This document shows, one piece after another, positions 48,549 through 58,497 of a stretch of DNA of 64,000 nt. The DNA comes from Lentinula raphanica. Its lineage: Eukaryota > Basidiomycota > Agaricomycetes > Agaricales > Omphalotaceae. Position 1 is the stretch's first letter; the number at the start of each line of letters is the position of its first letter. The notes beneath the pieces were generated by a model that saw nothing but the letters and a program-made list of their open reading frames with translations, was not told where the DNA came from and made no database searches. The stretch lies in assembly GCA_027919835.1 (NCBI GenBank), contig JANVFP010000002.1, forward strand, positions 1,984,001 to 2,048,000, read 5' to 3'. The translations under genes and the position numbers were made by a program.

Positions 48549-49055
48549 AACTTTCCTTGGGGGATCATGCTTATTTCGGGAACTCGTTCTGTACTCGGAA
48601 TGGTCGTACTGTATCTCTGAGCGACGCATCATATCAAGTATCCTATATGTATGTTTTTTGCCTTGTGTACTAGTCTTGTTCTCTGGAATAGTCAAGAAAG
48701 CGTATTTGTGTTTAACATGTCGTGACGTGCATGATGCTCTGCCTGTCTCGAAATCGTAGTCCATAGTACATTTGTGAGAAGACATAGGAAGAAATCCACA
48801 ACCCCGTATTTATTATTATGGTTTCCTAGATGCTTTGAGTGCATGGGCACGGCTGCGGGAAATCTGCAGCCTGAGCCTTTTGATCTTAATGCCACAATGA
48901 TAATAATAAATTTGTTTGCAGAACTTGAAAGACAACAGAATTATCAATATCAATGCATGGTGCGATACATCCCATAGTAGTGACAGTGCCGCTTTCTACA
49001 CCAGATCATCTGCGAGACATGAAAGGATGAATCATGAGTCTGATACTGGCCTGAT
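48549..49055. other. 3' flank of paralogue 2 and start of the next spacer
   Basis: 48715-48875 is repeated at 52025-52187 (3' flank of paralogue 3, separated by an insertion). 48925-49055 matches 46990-47136. No gene. Confidence 0.6.
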
Positions 49056-49478
49056 TGCGAGCGAAGCGAAGCAACTGGGTTCATGTGAGGACCGTAGAGT
49101 GTGGTCTGAGTTTGTACTTGTTCAATGGCAAAAACGGGGCAACGATAGAATTTTGCTCGTTTTGAGATATATGCCTGCTTCTGCGTTCAATTCCTCATAT
49201 TTTTCCTAATGCTCTCAGAAGTATGCTGGCCTCAAGTGCCCGAACCAGTCTACACACTTTTGAATGATGTGATTCTTCCAATTTTTGAGCTTTGTGTGTT
49301 TTACTGAGAGAAATTGTAAGATTCAGAGGTGCCGCCACATCTGGGTGAGTTTTGTGCTTTTTCCCCTTCATCTTCTACTCAAATACTTTTCAGAGTACTC
49401 AATCAGACTCATTAGAAATTGCTCTCAACTGGGATTAAGCTTCGCGAGCACATCACCGTGCTACGGTGAATACCTTGT
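49056..49478. other. 423-bp insertion specific to the paralogue 2-3 spacer
   Basis: The spacer before paralogue 2 reads CTGGCCTGAT-ATCTGAGCG without a break at about 47137. The spacer before paralogue 3 carries 423 extra bases at that point. Clear terminal inverted repeats or a target duplication were not found, although GCGAGCGAAGC at the start loosely pairs with GCTTCGCGAGC near the end. It could be an old element or a deletion in the other copy. Confidence 0.6.
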
Positions 49479-49917
49479 ATCTGAGCGATAAAAATTGGTT
49501 GAACTTGGGCAGCGGGGAACGAAAAACTGGTAAGAAGGAAAAACGCGTCAAGATACTCGGAGCCCTATCAGGCCTCACTAGCATTTCTCCGCCCGTAGGA
49601 ACAGCTAAGAGCATCCAAGAGTACTCGGGCATCTTTCATCGGGCGACGGAGGGCGACGGGCAGTGGCACATCATCTAGTAGACCCCCCTTCTCCCCTTCC
49701 CCAAGAGGTGAGTGAAACAATGAAATCTGAAGATGTCCCGCTTGCGAATCGTTCTAGGTCGTTGTCCCCTTGTGATAAAAATTTCTGGAATTTGTCGAGC
49801 TACTCAGGCTGTAGAATTCCTGTGCAAAAGAGGCGGTCCCAGATTCTCGATAAATACCGTTGGAGGAGTCATCAAGGGACAGAGTGCCGTGGTAGATGAT
49901 TGATATCAGCTATTGCG
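49479..49917. other. Promoter-proximal spacer of paralogue 3
   Basis: Closely matches 47137-47744 with small deletions, including the AGGTGAGTGAAACARTGAAATC and GTCCCAGATTCTCGAT runs. No gene. Confidence 0.6.
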
Positions 49918-49925
49918 TATAAAAG
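49918..49925 (+). promoter_or_regulatory. TATA box of secreted paralogue 3
   Basis: TATAAAAG, 176 bp before the ATG, in the conserved promoter block. Confidence 0.75.
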
Positions 49926-50093
49926 ACGCTAGGTTAGATTCCTATCTCCTCAAGACGACTTGTTCCACTACCACAACCAACACACGCTCTTGTTTCGGCT
50001 GGTCCGATTACCTTTGCCTGGCTGCAATTTACCTCTCGTCTTCACAACACATTTATACTCACTCAGGCTATTCCAAAAAAAACATAATTCACC

Positions 50094-50799
50094 ATGCGAA
50101 TTATCAACACAGTTCTCCCCCTAGTCGTTTTGGCTGTCCACGTCGCAGGCCTTCGTATTCCGGGTGACGGAGGATCCTACTCCAAACGCAGCGATCTTGG
50201 CTCTGCGAAAGCTGTTGAACGTCGTGGACCCCACGCGATAGCTTCACGCTCGGGTCCTCCTGATCCCGCTCCTGGCAGTTTCGTACCGTCCACTGACAAG
50301 GTAGAGCGTCGCTCTCCTACCCCAAACCCTAAAGGTGGTGGTGGTGGTCATGGTGGTGGCCATGGTGGTGGTGGTGGTGGTCATCCTCATGGTGAGGGTG
50401 GTGGTGGTGAGGGTGGTGAAGGGGGGAGTCATGGTGAGGGTGGTGATGGTGGTGGTGGTGGTCACTCAGGAGGCCGCTCAAGCATCGCTAGTGCCGAAGC
50501 TGCAGCCGCCCACGATGCTGCGATGGCGAAAAAGCTATGCCGGAGTCACTTTCATGTGAGTACCTGTACTTCCGCCATTTGTCCCCAAACCCAATTCTAT
50601 CCTGATTTCTATTACTATTCTTGCACTCGTTCTATGAATCCCTGTGCTGACTCGTTTTCACTAGTTGGGCCGTGAGCAATGCGAGGACGCTCAGCAGAAG
50701 GCCGCTAAAGCTAAGCAGGAGGCCGATAAAGCTCAGCAGCAGAAGGCCGATCAAGCTAAGCTTCGGCGTCGTATGGATAGCTGGAGTGACTTGGATTGA
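50094..50799 (+). CDS. Secreted dibasic-repeat protein, paralogue 3 (Gly/His-rich)
   Basis: Signal peptide MRIINTVLPLVVLAVHVAGLR, then SKRS, VERRGPH and VERRSPTPNP as in paralogue 2. The short Gly/Asp patch of paralogue 2 is expanded here to about 45 residues of Gly with His and Glu (GGGHGGGHGG, HPHGEGG, GGSHGEGG), which could bind metals (inference). Two cysteines flank the intron (LCRSHFH/LGREQC). A Gln/Lys/Ala-rich helix leads to the shared end LRRRMDSWSDLD at 50799. The intron at about 50555-50664 is in the same place as in the paralogues. About 198 residues. No known domain. Confidence 0.78.
50332..50470 (+). repeat. GGT/GGTCAT coding microsatellite
   Basis: A run of GGT, GGTCAT and GGTGAG triplets encodes the Gly/His/Glu tract of paralogue 3. 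The corresponding tract in paralogue 2 (48158-48195) is much shorter, so it has expanded or contracted by slippage. Confidence 0.75.
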
Positions 50800-50963
50800 A
50801 ACTTTCCTTGGGGGATCACGCTTATTTCGGGAACTCGTTCTGTACTCGGAATGGTCGTACTGTATCTCTGAGCGACGCATCATATCAAGTATCCTATATG
50901 TATGTTTTCTGCCTTGTACTAGTCTTGTTCTCTGGAATAGTCAAGAAAGCGTATCTGTGTTTA

Positions 50964-52024
50964 CAGCTCTTTGCGGAACATAAGGCGCGGCCGGAATTTT
51001 GCCGAATTTCTTTGAGAAAGTTGTGATTTGGCGCGAGGAATCTTCCATTGCATATATCTCACTCATCTCTTCACTAAATCCTTCATAAATGAGCTCGTTC
51101 GAAAGCAGCTATGAATTACTACATTATACAAGTTTGTTCCGAGGAATTTGCTTGTTTTATTCGAAACTTATCTTCAATTTTCTGTTTTCACAAACTGCTT
51201 CAATGACCACCATGTTCTTGACCCTCCGATCCATGCAAATACCTCAAAAATTCAGCTATCGCATACAGAAACCATCTTTAGCTTGCTGCACCTGCCTGCA
51301 CCTCACCCGCGACTGAAGTACGAACAGACGATGAACGTGGTCAAACAAGGATCTCTATGTGTTGTACCAGGATACAAAAGATGAGATATGATGGTCCAAG
51401 GAGTGACGAAGTGTTACCTGGATTCCTTTCATGGCTTGAGATTCATCTAAGGTGCGTCATCTGTTACTCATCGTTGAATTTACATTGATCTTGGGTCTTG
51501 TTCACAGCTCATGTTTGGATGCGCCAGGACGGCTCAAATGCAACTCAAATGGTCCTTCAAGCTTACATGTAGTCCCTCTGCAACCTCTACCGCTCTGAAT
51601 TGTGATTGTCTCTGCTGTTAAGGCTGTGATTCTGCCTTAGTGAGAGCGACAAGTCTCTCACCTCAGACTCAACATTGATTTTGGGTCAGCTATTACAGAA
51701 TTTGCAACCAAGGACCAGCAATGATTCGGAGTAACAAAATCTCACTCGACACCAGTGCACAGCTCAAAGGTTTGGGTGGATAAAGGATACAAGTCATACA
51801 TTATACAATAACCTCAGTAACTCTCAAACAACACAAGCAAATTCTTCAGACGAAACTTGTATCATGTAGTGATTGATCGCCGCTTTCGAACGAGCTCAAC
51901 TATGAAGAATTTAGTGAAGAAATGAGTAAGATATTGGCAATGGAAGATTCCTCGCGCCAATTCACAACTTTCTCAAAAAAAACCGGCAAAAAACCGGCCG
52001 CGCCTTATGTTCCGCAAAGAGCTG
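50964..52024. mobile_element. 1,061-bp TA-targeting inverted-repeat element
   Basis: Long inverted ends of about 205 bp at roughly 85% identity by eye start CAGCTCTTTGCGGAACATAA on both sides (50964 and, inverted, 52024). The uninterrupted flank of paralogue 2 reads GTGTTTAACATGTC. Here it is split as GTGTTTA [element] TAACATGTC, so the target duplication is the dinucleotide TA, as in Tc1/mariner-type elements. No transposase frame is seen in the 650-bp core, so it is non-autonomous. Confidence 0.92.
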
Positions 52025-52026
52025 TA

Positions 52027-52414
52027 ACATGTCGTGACGTGCATGATGCGCTGCCTGTCTCGGAATCGTAGTCCATAATACATTTGTGAGAAGACATAGG
52101 AAGAAATCCACAACCCCGTACTTATTATTATGGTTTCCTAGATGCTTTGAGTGCACGGGCACGGCTGCGGCAAATCTGCAGCCTGAGCCGTAAGTATGTT
52201 CAATGCTTCAAGTTGACGATGACCATCAACGGCAGTTTGTATATTGAGATAATTCTCTATTTTTCCAAGCAGAATGTACATTGAAAGAGAACGATGGTAC
52301 TTGTGACGATTCGAAAAATCCTAGTCCAATTGTACAGAGCAATGAGTACTACGTAGAGTATTATTAAGGTCACAAAAATTGTCCGTCTTTAGAATACCCA
52401 GCGGTAGCTACAGT
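52027..52414. other. Displaced 3' flank of paralogue 3, then intergenic
   Basis: 52027-52187 matches 48717-48875 almost base for base. The remainder up to the dioxygenase stop holds nothing recognised. Confidence 0.65.
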
Positions 52415-53512
52415 TCAGAGACCCGGACTCTGACTCGGTTGAGTCTGGTTTCCACCCGAGCCTGGCTGCGTTGAGTCGTCTCCACCCGATTCTGCGACAG
52501 ACCCATTCGCAGTGTAGACATAGGAGTAGTTGGGATCATAGGTAGCGGAAGTATTCACAGCGACCGTAATCCAAGCAAAGAGCCCATCGCTCAAACTATC
52601 ACCAAGGTAAACATACTCCAGAACAGGATCCGAAGTACTATCCTCAGTCTCCGCAATGAACACGCTATCATCGACATTCTCGGTGATATTGATAGTGTTG
52701 GTGCTGTACGGATACAGCGCCTCGACGTCGGTGATGAGGTCCTGATCGAAAAACAACTGACCGACATGCGGAACAGTGCCTCCGGAAAGGGTGTTGTTCG
52801 ACAAAAGCGTAGCGTTGAGATGGGCGATCATATGGATGTGGGTCGCACGATCGGTGTAATGACCAGGGAAGACAGTATCGAAAGTGACGACACCTTCGTC
52901 GTCGCTCTGCTGGATTCCACGAAGGAAGATGCTATCGAGGTTGGACTCGTCGTCCGAGTTGCCGTTACCCATGGCTACGACGCCAGAGTAGACACCGGTG
53001 GAATTACAGTGCCAGACGTCCCAGTACAAGCCAACGATAGGCTCACAGGTCTCGACATCGACGAACTGGCCCTCGATGGTGACAGGAACACCAGGCTCAC
53101 CCTCCGTGATGTTAGACCGAATGAGCTCACCCTTGACCCAATAGGGGCCAGTTTCACCTTCGGGATTGAGGATGCAAGTCCCGTTGCTGGCGAAGATCGT
53201 CGACTCGGGAGTGGAGCTAGTGTAGTTCTCGGATGAGAGATGGGAGGTATCAGCGGTGGTGTTGGTGTCTCGAGCGACAAGGGCATTGTGTCTGCGACGA
53301 GCTTCGACTTTGGCTGCCCGGCGTTCAGCTGCGCGGTTGTGGAAGTCCCGACGTTGGAGTTTTTCAGAGCAGGCAGAAAGCCCGCGTTTGGCTGCTGCTT
53401 TGAACTCGCGAACGCTGAGTTCCACGGCTCTGTCGTGGTGATGTTCTTCGCCGGGATGAGCGAAGGCTAGAGTGGCAAGGCCGAGGACAACGAATCGAAA
53501 GAGGGACAACAT
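52415..53512 (-). CDS. Secreted intradiol ring-cleavage dioxygenase
   Basis: A single open frame of 365 residues from 53512. The signal peptide MLSLFRFVVLGLATLAFAHPGEEHHH is followed by a basic spacer and a domain of the protocatechuate 3,4-dioxygenase beta type. GPYWVKGELIRSNITEGEPGVPVTI opens the fold. The expected Fe(III) ligands are Tyr in GVYSG (about 52990), Tyr in PGHYTDR and two His in THIHM (about 52830-52860). Such extracellular enzymes open catechol-type rings from lignin and plant phenolics. The tail is Ser/Gly/Gln-rich. Intronless, unlike almost every other gene in the window. Confidence 0.9.
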   Translation of the reverse strand: MLSLFRFVVLGLATLAFAHPGEEHHHDRAVELSVREFKAAAKRGLSACSEKLQRRDFHNRAAERRAAKVEARRRHNALVARDTNTTADTSHLSSENYTSSTPESTIFASNGTCILNPEGETGPYWVKGELIRSNITEGEPGVPVTIEGQFVDVETCEPIVGLYWDVWHCNSTGVYSGVVAMGNGNSDDESNLDSIFLRGIQQSDDEGVVTFDTVFPGHYTDRATHIHMIAHLNATLLSNNTLSGGTVPHVGQLFFDQDLITDVEALYPYSTNTINITENVDDSVFIAETEDSTSDPVLEYVYLGDSLSDGLFAWITVAVNTSATYDPNYSYVYTANGSVAESGGDDSTQPGSGGNQTQPSQSPGL

Positions 53513-54121
53513 GTTTCGAGGAATTTTTCGAGAAGTTACGGTTAGATATGGACTGCGTTCGAAACCTTTGCCTTTATAGCTCTCCTCCGTCTTTGTTCAT
53601 GCATCATTCTATGCTTACCTTCATAAGACAAAAATCCAGTGCCAAGAAAAACCGCAGCGACGCGCAGCTCATGATGGTGCGTTTACCTACCAACACCGGA
53701 GTTAGACTCAACAGGAAGTGGAGGCACTGCGATTTTTGTTCATGCAGGCGAAGATTCGAGAATATAAAATCGGGTGTAAGACTGTGTAAGATCGATCCTA
53801 TACGTCGGCCATTCCTCACCAAAATTATCGAAAATCGCTACTCACATCAGCGACCTCTCGGAAATTGGCCTGCGCAAATTGTAAGATTATTATTGGTGGT
53901 CATATGGAATGAGGCTTTGGGGGAAGTATCAAAGAGAAGAATAAATGTGCGAAATTTCATTGGCTGGAATCAGATCTCCGTTGCTTTCGTAGTATTGTTG
54001 AATTGTCACCTTTGTGCTCTCACTCCTCCACCACCTTCCGTCACGAACAAATACACAAGTGAGCTCTACTACCAGCGACTCTTTGTCACTATATTAATAT
54101 CGTAAAGACAAAGATGACCGT
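53513..54121. other. Divergent promoter interval
   Basis: Lies between the dioxygenase (-) and the HAD protein (+). A frame at 53548-54105 is open but shows no domain, no good start and unlikely composition, so I do not call a gene. Confidence 0.45.
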
Positions 54122-55221
54122 ATGAAGAACCCTTTCATTATACGCGGAGCACTGTCCTCCCAAGTCGCGTCTAGAACAATGGGAAAACGAGATTCGTTGC
54201 CTCAGACTCTTGATCCAACCTATACCACCATTCTTTCCACACCATCATCCACCATCTCTAATCCCACAACACATCGCAAACTCCTAGTCCTTGACCTCAA
54301 CGGCACTCTTGTCTTTCGCCCAAAGAGATATGCAAAAGGTCCGGCTCATGCTCAATCCGGCTCTGCTAAACTCAGAGTGGTGCACCCTCGACCTTACATG
54401 ACTTCCTTCTGTGACTATCTCTTCCATCCTCAAACGAAAGAGTGGCTCGACGCGATGGTCTGGAGCTCTGCACAACCACACAGTGTGAACGATATGATTC
54501 AGCATAGCTTTGGCCGCCACCACGGTGATTTGAAAGCCGTTTGGGCTAGAGATACCTTGGACCTGGATCCCGTCGCTTACAGTGCGTGTCAACTTTGTCT
54601 TTCTTCACCGTGTAAAACTAACGGGCCTCCACAGACAAGAAATCTGCCACCATCAAGGACCTCCGGAAGCTATGGAAGGTGTTCCCATCTCATTCCGCAA
54701 GAACTACCCTTCTCGTTGACGATTCTACGCAAAAAGCACGTCTTCAACCGTGGAATCACCTCCTCGTCAAAGAATACGGTCAAGCTGAACGTCGTCGCGA
54801 CGTTGATTCCCTATACAACCGAACCGCGTCGCAGAGACCTTCGCGCGCAAGAACGAAAAAGGGCAACCATGATAACCTCGATGTGTCCGACCTCCTGGAC
54901 AATATGACACTGTCTTCTCCTCCCATCTCTGAGACTACTCTCGTCTCCCCTTCTTCATCCGATTCTGTCGACTCAATCCTACTCGCCGTCATTGGTATAC
55001 TCGATGTATTGAAGTACCAAGATAACGTATCCGGCTGGCTCAAAAGCGGCGGCATCGTGCGGTGCGGTGCAGAAAACGTATCGAGCGGTGGTGGGCTCAT
55101 CGGTCATCGTTGGTTCGATGTTGTTCATGTCGTTGACTGGTGGGCAAACCGCGGTCGTGCGGCTTTGAAGAAGCTGAATATAGACGAAGTCGTGGGGGTC
55201 GTGAACTGCTCAACAATCTAA
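54122..55221 (+). CDS. FCP1/NIF-like HAD-superfamily phosphatase-like protein
   Basis: ATG 54122 (MKNPFIIRGALSS) or, more conservatively, ATG 54179 (MGKRDSLPQTL). The HAD motif I is KLLVLDLNGTLVFRPK at about 54279: the nucleophile Asp and the GT follow, but the second acid of the usual DxDGT is Asn (DLNGT). Motif II is MVWSSAQPH (about 54460). After one intron (about 54590-54632) comes motif III, LWKVFPSHSARTTLLVDDSTQKARLQPWN. The C-terminal third is polar with a Ser-rich stretch. The architecture matches NLI-interacting-factor-like phosphatases. The Asn variant may reduce or change catalysis. Confidence 0.8.
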
Positions 55222-56050
55222 CCATACTCATGTTTTGGTGCAGATCTATGCAAATATACATCACCTTTTTTGAATTGAAATTAGGTGTCGTTGAGGCCTT
55301 CTGATTGGTATCGTCAACTTGCAGGATCAAGTACCCAAGGCTCGACTCTCGAGTGTTTTCCCAGAATATTTTTTTGTTAGTCTTCATGGATACCGAACTC
55401 ATCTCAAATTCCTAGAACACTCGAAATACTACCCTCGCCAAACCGTGGCCGGACATCGGTCGAACACATTCGCTCTTGCCACCAGTGACCAGACATCGAA
55501 AGCGCGCTTTTTCCTTTCAAGTATGCGAGTTGAGATCAACGGCGAGTGGATGTACATAATGTGCGGGCAACATTGCTCAGAAACAATCGAAAACTTTCTG
55601 ATTTGGAGATCTGTACTCGCTCAATTCCGGTCGAGTCAGGCTATGTTTGGTTCAAACTTCACTCGACTTTTCGATCCTACTAGCTACTCCGAAACACTCC
55701 AAGTTAGTGACTCTGTCCTACAGGTGGGTTCAAGAGTCGCAAAAGCAGGTAAATACAATCTGAAGCTCTTGGGTATGCATAAATATAGGTGATATAAAGC
55801 AAAGAAGTACACAAGCAGAGCATAAATAACCGCAACCTCTTCAAGATCACCCAATCTTCCCGTCGCCGCTCGTTCCCCGAGTCACAGAGTTGCTCAAGCT
55901 CCCTTCCCTTTCCCAGGGGGAAGGGTCTTGGGTGGTGAACTGGACGAGTGGCCTTCGATTTGTTTTGGCTGTATAGCGGGTGCAGAAGGAAGCAAGTAAA
56001 CTAGGTTGTTCATAAGAATCGGCGCGCAATGCGATATGATCGTCGATGAA
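55222..56050. other. Interval with an uncertain open frame
   Basis: A 157-codon frame at about 55319-55792 (+) contains RFFLSSMRVEINGEWMYIMCG but begins without an ATG in context and has no recognised domain. It may be an unspliced piece of an unknown gene. Nothing else supported. Confidence 0.35.
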
Positions 56051-56770
56051 TCACGCACGGAGTTTATTGCAATCTTTCTCAAGGTAACCGGTACCATTGC
56101 CACATCCTCTAACCATAGGGATAAGGAGAGCATACCACCATTCGTAATTGATGTCCAGTTTCTTGATTTTCCCATTTCTACGACGCTGTACTAGAAAGCC
56201 CAGGATATTGCTGTAGAACGAGACGTTGTTGTACCCTTGTGCGAGGGTACTCAATTGATCGTGCAACTCCTTGAACGTCGTGACCTTCTCCTTCATCGTT
56301 GAGAATACGATCAAACCGAGATGACCCTCGCGATCCCATGGTATTGTAGAGTGTGACTTGGTAGTTGCCTTCGCCGAAACGAGGGCGTATAGAGTCTTAT
56401 GAATCAGAAAGTCATATGTGATCGTGTGGCCGAAGTATAATGTCCAGTGTTCTGTTGGAGAAACCAGTGGACTCATCTTTGCGAGAGTTACTAGATCTTC
56501 TCCATCTGGCCAGGACTTGCGGCGTCGTAGGCGCATTCGCATGGTGAGTCCGCCTACGTATATCTTTGTTAGTATTGACCAATGATTCCAAGTACTGACG
56601 GTGTACGTACCATTTTTCAATAGCTTATATAAGTCTGGTGGAAGACCAGGATTCCCAACTCTGTCAATGCGTTTGGCAGCTGCCACTGCCAGTGGTGATG
56701 TGATAGCTCCCAAAACAACAAAAAACATGGAGAGGGAGAGGGATAGATATGCACGGTTGAATGCGAGCAT
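56051..56770 (-). CDS. Secreted or membrane-anchored protein of unknown function
   Basis: The start at 56770 gives MLAFNRAYLSLSLSMFFVVLGAITSPLAVAAAKR, a signal peptide or anchor. The frame runs open through an apparent intron at 56554-56610 (GTACGT...TACTAAC...TAG, 57 nt, no stop). Splicing would therefore remove 19 residues and give about 220. The rest includes TEHWTLYFGHTITYDFLIHK, PWDREGHLGLIVFSTMKEKVTTFKELHDQL and LEKDCNKLRA. No domain is recognised. The canonical branch site makes the intron likely. Confidence 0.6.
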   Translation of the reverse strand: MLAFNRAYLSLSLSMFFVVLGAITSPLAVAAAKRIDRVGNPGLPPDLYKLLKNGTYTVSTWNHWSILTKIYVGGLTMRMRLRRRKSWPDGEDLVTLAKMSPLVSPTEHWTLYFGHTITYDFLIHKTLYALVSAKATTKSHSTIPWDREGHLGLIVFSTMKEKVTTFKELHDQLSTLAQGYNNVSFYSNILGFLVQRRRNGKIKKLDINYEWWYALLIPMVRGCGNGTGYLEKDCNKLRA

Positions 56771-56917
56771 GATAGTTACAGACTAGTGGTAGATTTGTGG
56801 TAGGTTGAATTGGGAAATGGCAGTGAAGGTCATTCCGATGGCTGTGACGATGGCCCATGGGCCATTGGCATATAATCTCAGGGGCCGGCGGCGGCTTCCT
56901 AGCGGGAATGTTGATAA

Positions 56918-56927
56918 GCCTTAGGCC
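56918..56927. repeat. Left direct repeat of the 959-bp element
   Basis: GCCTTAGGCC, exact copy at 57887-57896. Confidence 0.75.
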
Positions 56928-57886
56928 CTGTTCGGGATCCCGAGTACATGTACTTTTTGTAAGTACTTTCGAGTACATGATATGCCGTACTTTCCGGCAT
57001 TTTTGTGAAGTACTCCAGTACTTTTTTCCGGTGATGTCACAGTAAGTGGTAACACCTGTAAACATTGCCACATGCAGTTCCCGCTACCCTTTAGGGTAAG
57101 GGTTTTGTACCCCCCAAAATTTCCGATCAAAGGCGGTTTGCAAAAATCTGTTTTGCTCCGGGTATTTGCGGTCCGCTAGCCGCTGTTTAGCTCAGTTTGT
57201 GCCCAGTTCCCTGCGGCGCTTATGCTTTGGTCAGATTTCTGTAAACCAATAAATGATAAATCTTAGCTTAATTCCTTGGGCTGCTGCTCCTAATCTGCTG
57301 CATGCTCATGCCTCTTTCTTAGAAAAGTGGGGGGTGGGGGGTGGGCTAAATTAAAATTTGAGTGTACAATCTTCAAATGGGGTAGCGGGCTATGCCGCTC
57401 GTCGGCGCTACACCGATTATAAATTGATGGCACCTTTGGTTTTGCCGAGGTGCCGCTTTTGCCGCTTGCTCTATTTTCTCCGATTTTGTAGCCAGTTTGT
57501 ACTGAGGCTGCCATAGCTAGGTTCTATGTATAGTAAATGATATATTTCAGTTTATGCAGCAATAGTAACTTCCATCTTGCAAGGTTCTGGGGTTTCTCAA
57601 TGCCACCCAGTGACTCTGATGGCAGATTACAAATCAAAGGCCGAGTATTCTTAGCGTCGGCAAAGCATCTGGAATTGGCATTGATAACTATATCGGGCAA
57701 GGCTTGTTTTGGAAAAAAGGTTAAAAAGCAATATGAATCACGGCGTCTGTGACTGCCCACACAAGGAGTACACTGGGACTTTTTACCGAACACTAGAGTA
57801 GACCATTATTTTACACGTACTCTTCTCAGTACTCAGTTCCTGCCAAAATTGTACTTTGTGTACATGTACTCGGGATCCCGAACAGG
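56928..57886. mobile_element. 959-bp inverted-repeat element with GTACT-rich ends
   Basis: At least 26 bp at each end are identical and inverted, starting CTGTTCGGGATCCCGAG and continuing to TACATGTAC. A 10-bp palindromic direct repeat GCCTTAGGCC sits on each side (56918-56927 and 57887-57896), so the target duplication is up to 10 bp; its exact border with the termini is ambiguous. Both ends are packed with GTACT/AGTAC steps. No transposase is present inside. The TSD length and CCTG end point to a hAT-like or similar DNA element. Confidence 0.82.
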
Positions 57887-57896
57887 GCCTTAGGCC
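57887..57896. repeat. Right direct repeat of the 959-bp element
   Basis: GCCTTAGGCC, exact copy of 56918-56927. Confidence 0.75.
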
Positions 57897-58497
57897 ACAT
57901 ACTGAGGCCACATAGGCTGACGGTCAACACACACGGTTTGATACTACCAGAGTCCAGACCATTCCAAGACCACACCATGTCGAAGCACTCATGTATTGTT
58001 GAACGGAGATACTATATGTAAGTACTTTGGAACGCGTTCAGCATTGTGACAAATGAAGAAAGGATTCAACTTCAAGTACTTATAGACTCTGTGAAGCGCA
58101 TATCGTTATGTCCATCTTGCAGTGTTTGATTCGGAGAGGCCATAAACTACGAACTGATGAGTGGAGTCTGGGCTGGAGATCGAATCCCTCATCAATATTA
58201 GAAAAAGAATAATTCTTAGCCAAGTACCACCTTAAAACGATTGTTAGGATGTGTCTCAACGTTGCATAAAAGCTGATTTATTTGTAATAACTTTGAATGA
58301 TAACATGATGTATGTATATAGTATGAATGATTAATCTCGTCACGGAAGTAGAAACTAGAACAGTCCTAGAAATACACTTGGTTGCAGATAGATGAGGGGA
58401 TGAACAAGCACACAAGAATAGATAAATCAAAGGTCGAGGGGCATATAAGTAAGAAGATGATCACCATTAGAAAAAAGGAGTAGTTGCTCTACAGCCT
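57897..58497. other. Intergenic interval
   Basis: AT-rich flank between the 959-bp element and the CSC1-like stop. No gene or repeat recognised. Confidence 0.45.

Noticed and set aside
52766..53286. Open frames on both strands over the dioxygenase gene
   Set aside because: They are shadow frames of the intronless dioxygenase, which has a signal peptide and all iron ligands.
53548..54105. 185-codon open frame on the plus strand between the dioxygenase and HAD genes
   Set aside because: It lies in a divergent promoter, has no domain, signal peptide or splice logic, and its composition looks like translated non-coding sequence.
55319..55792. 157-codon open frame
   Set aside because: No ATG in context and no recognised family; kept only as a note in the intergenic entry.
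58160..58185. Possible tRNA B box (AGATCGAATCCCTC)
   Set aside because: No A box or cloverleaf could be drawn around it.
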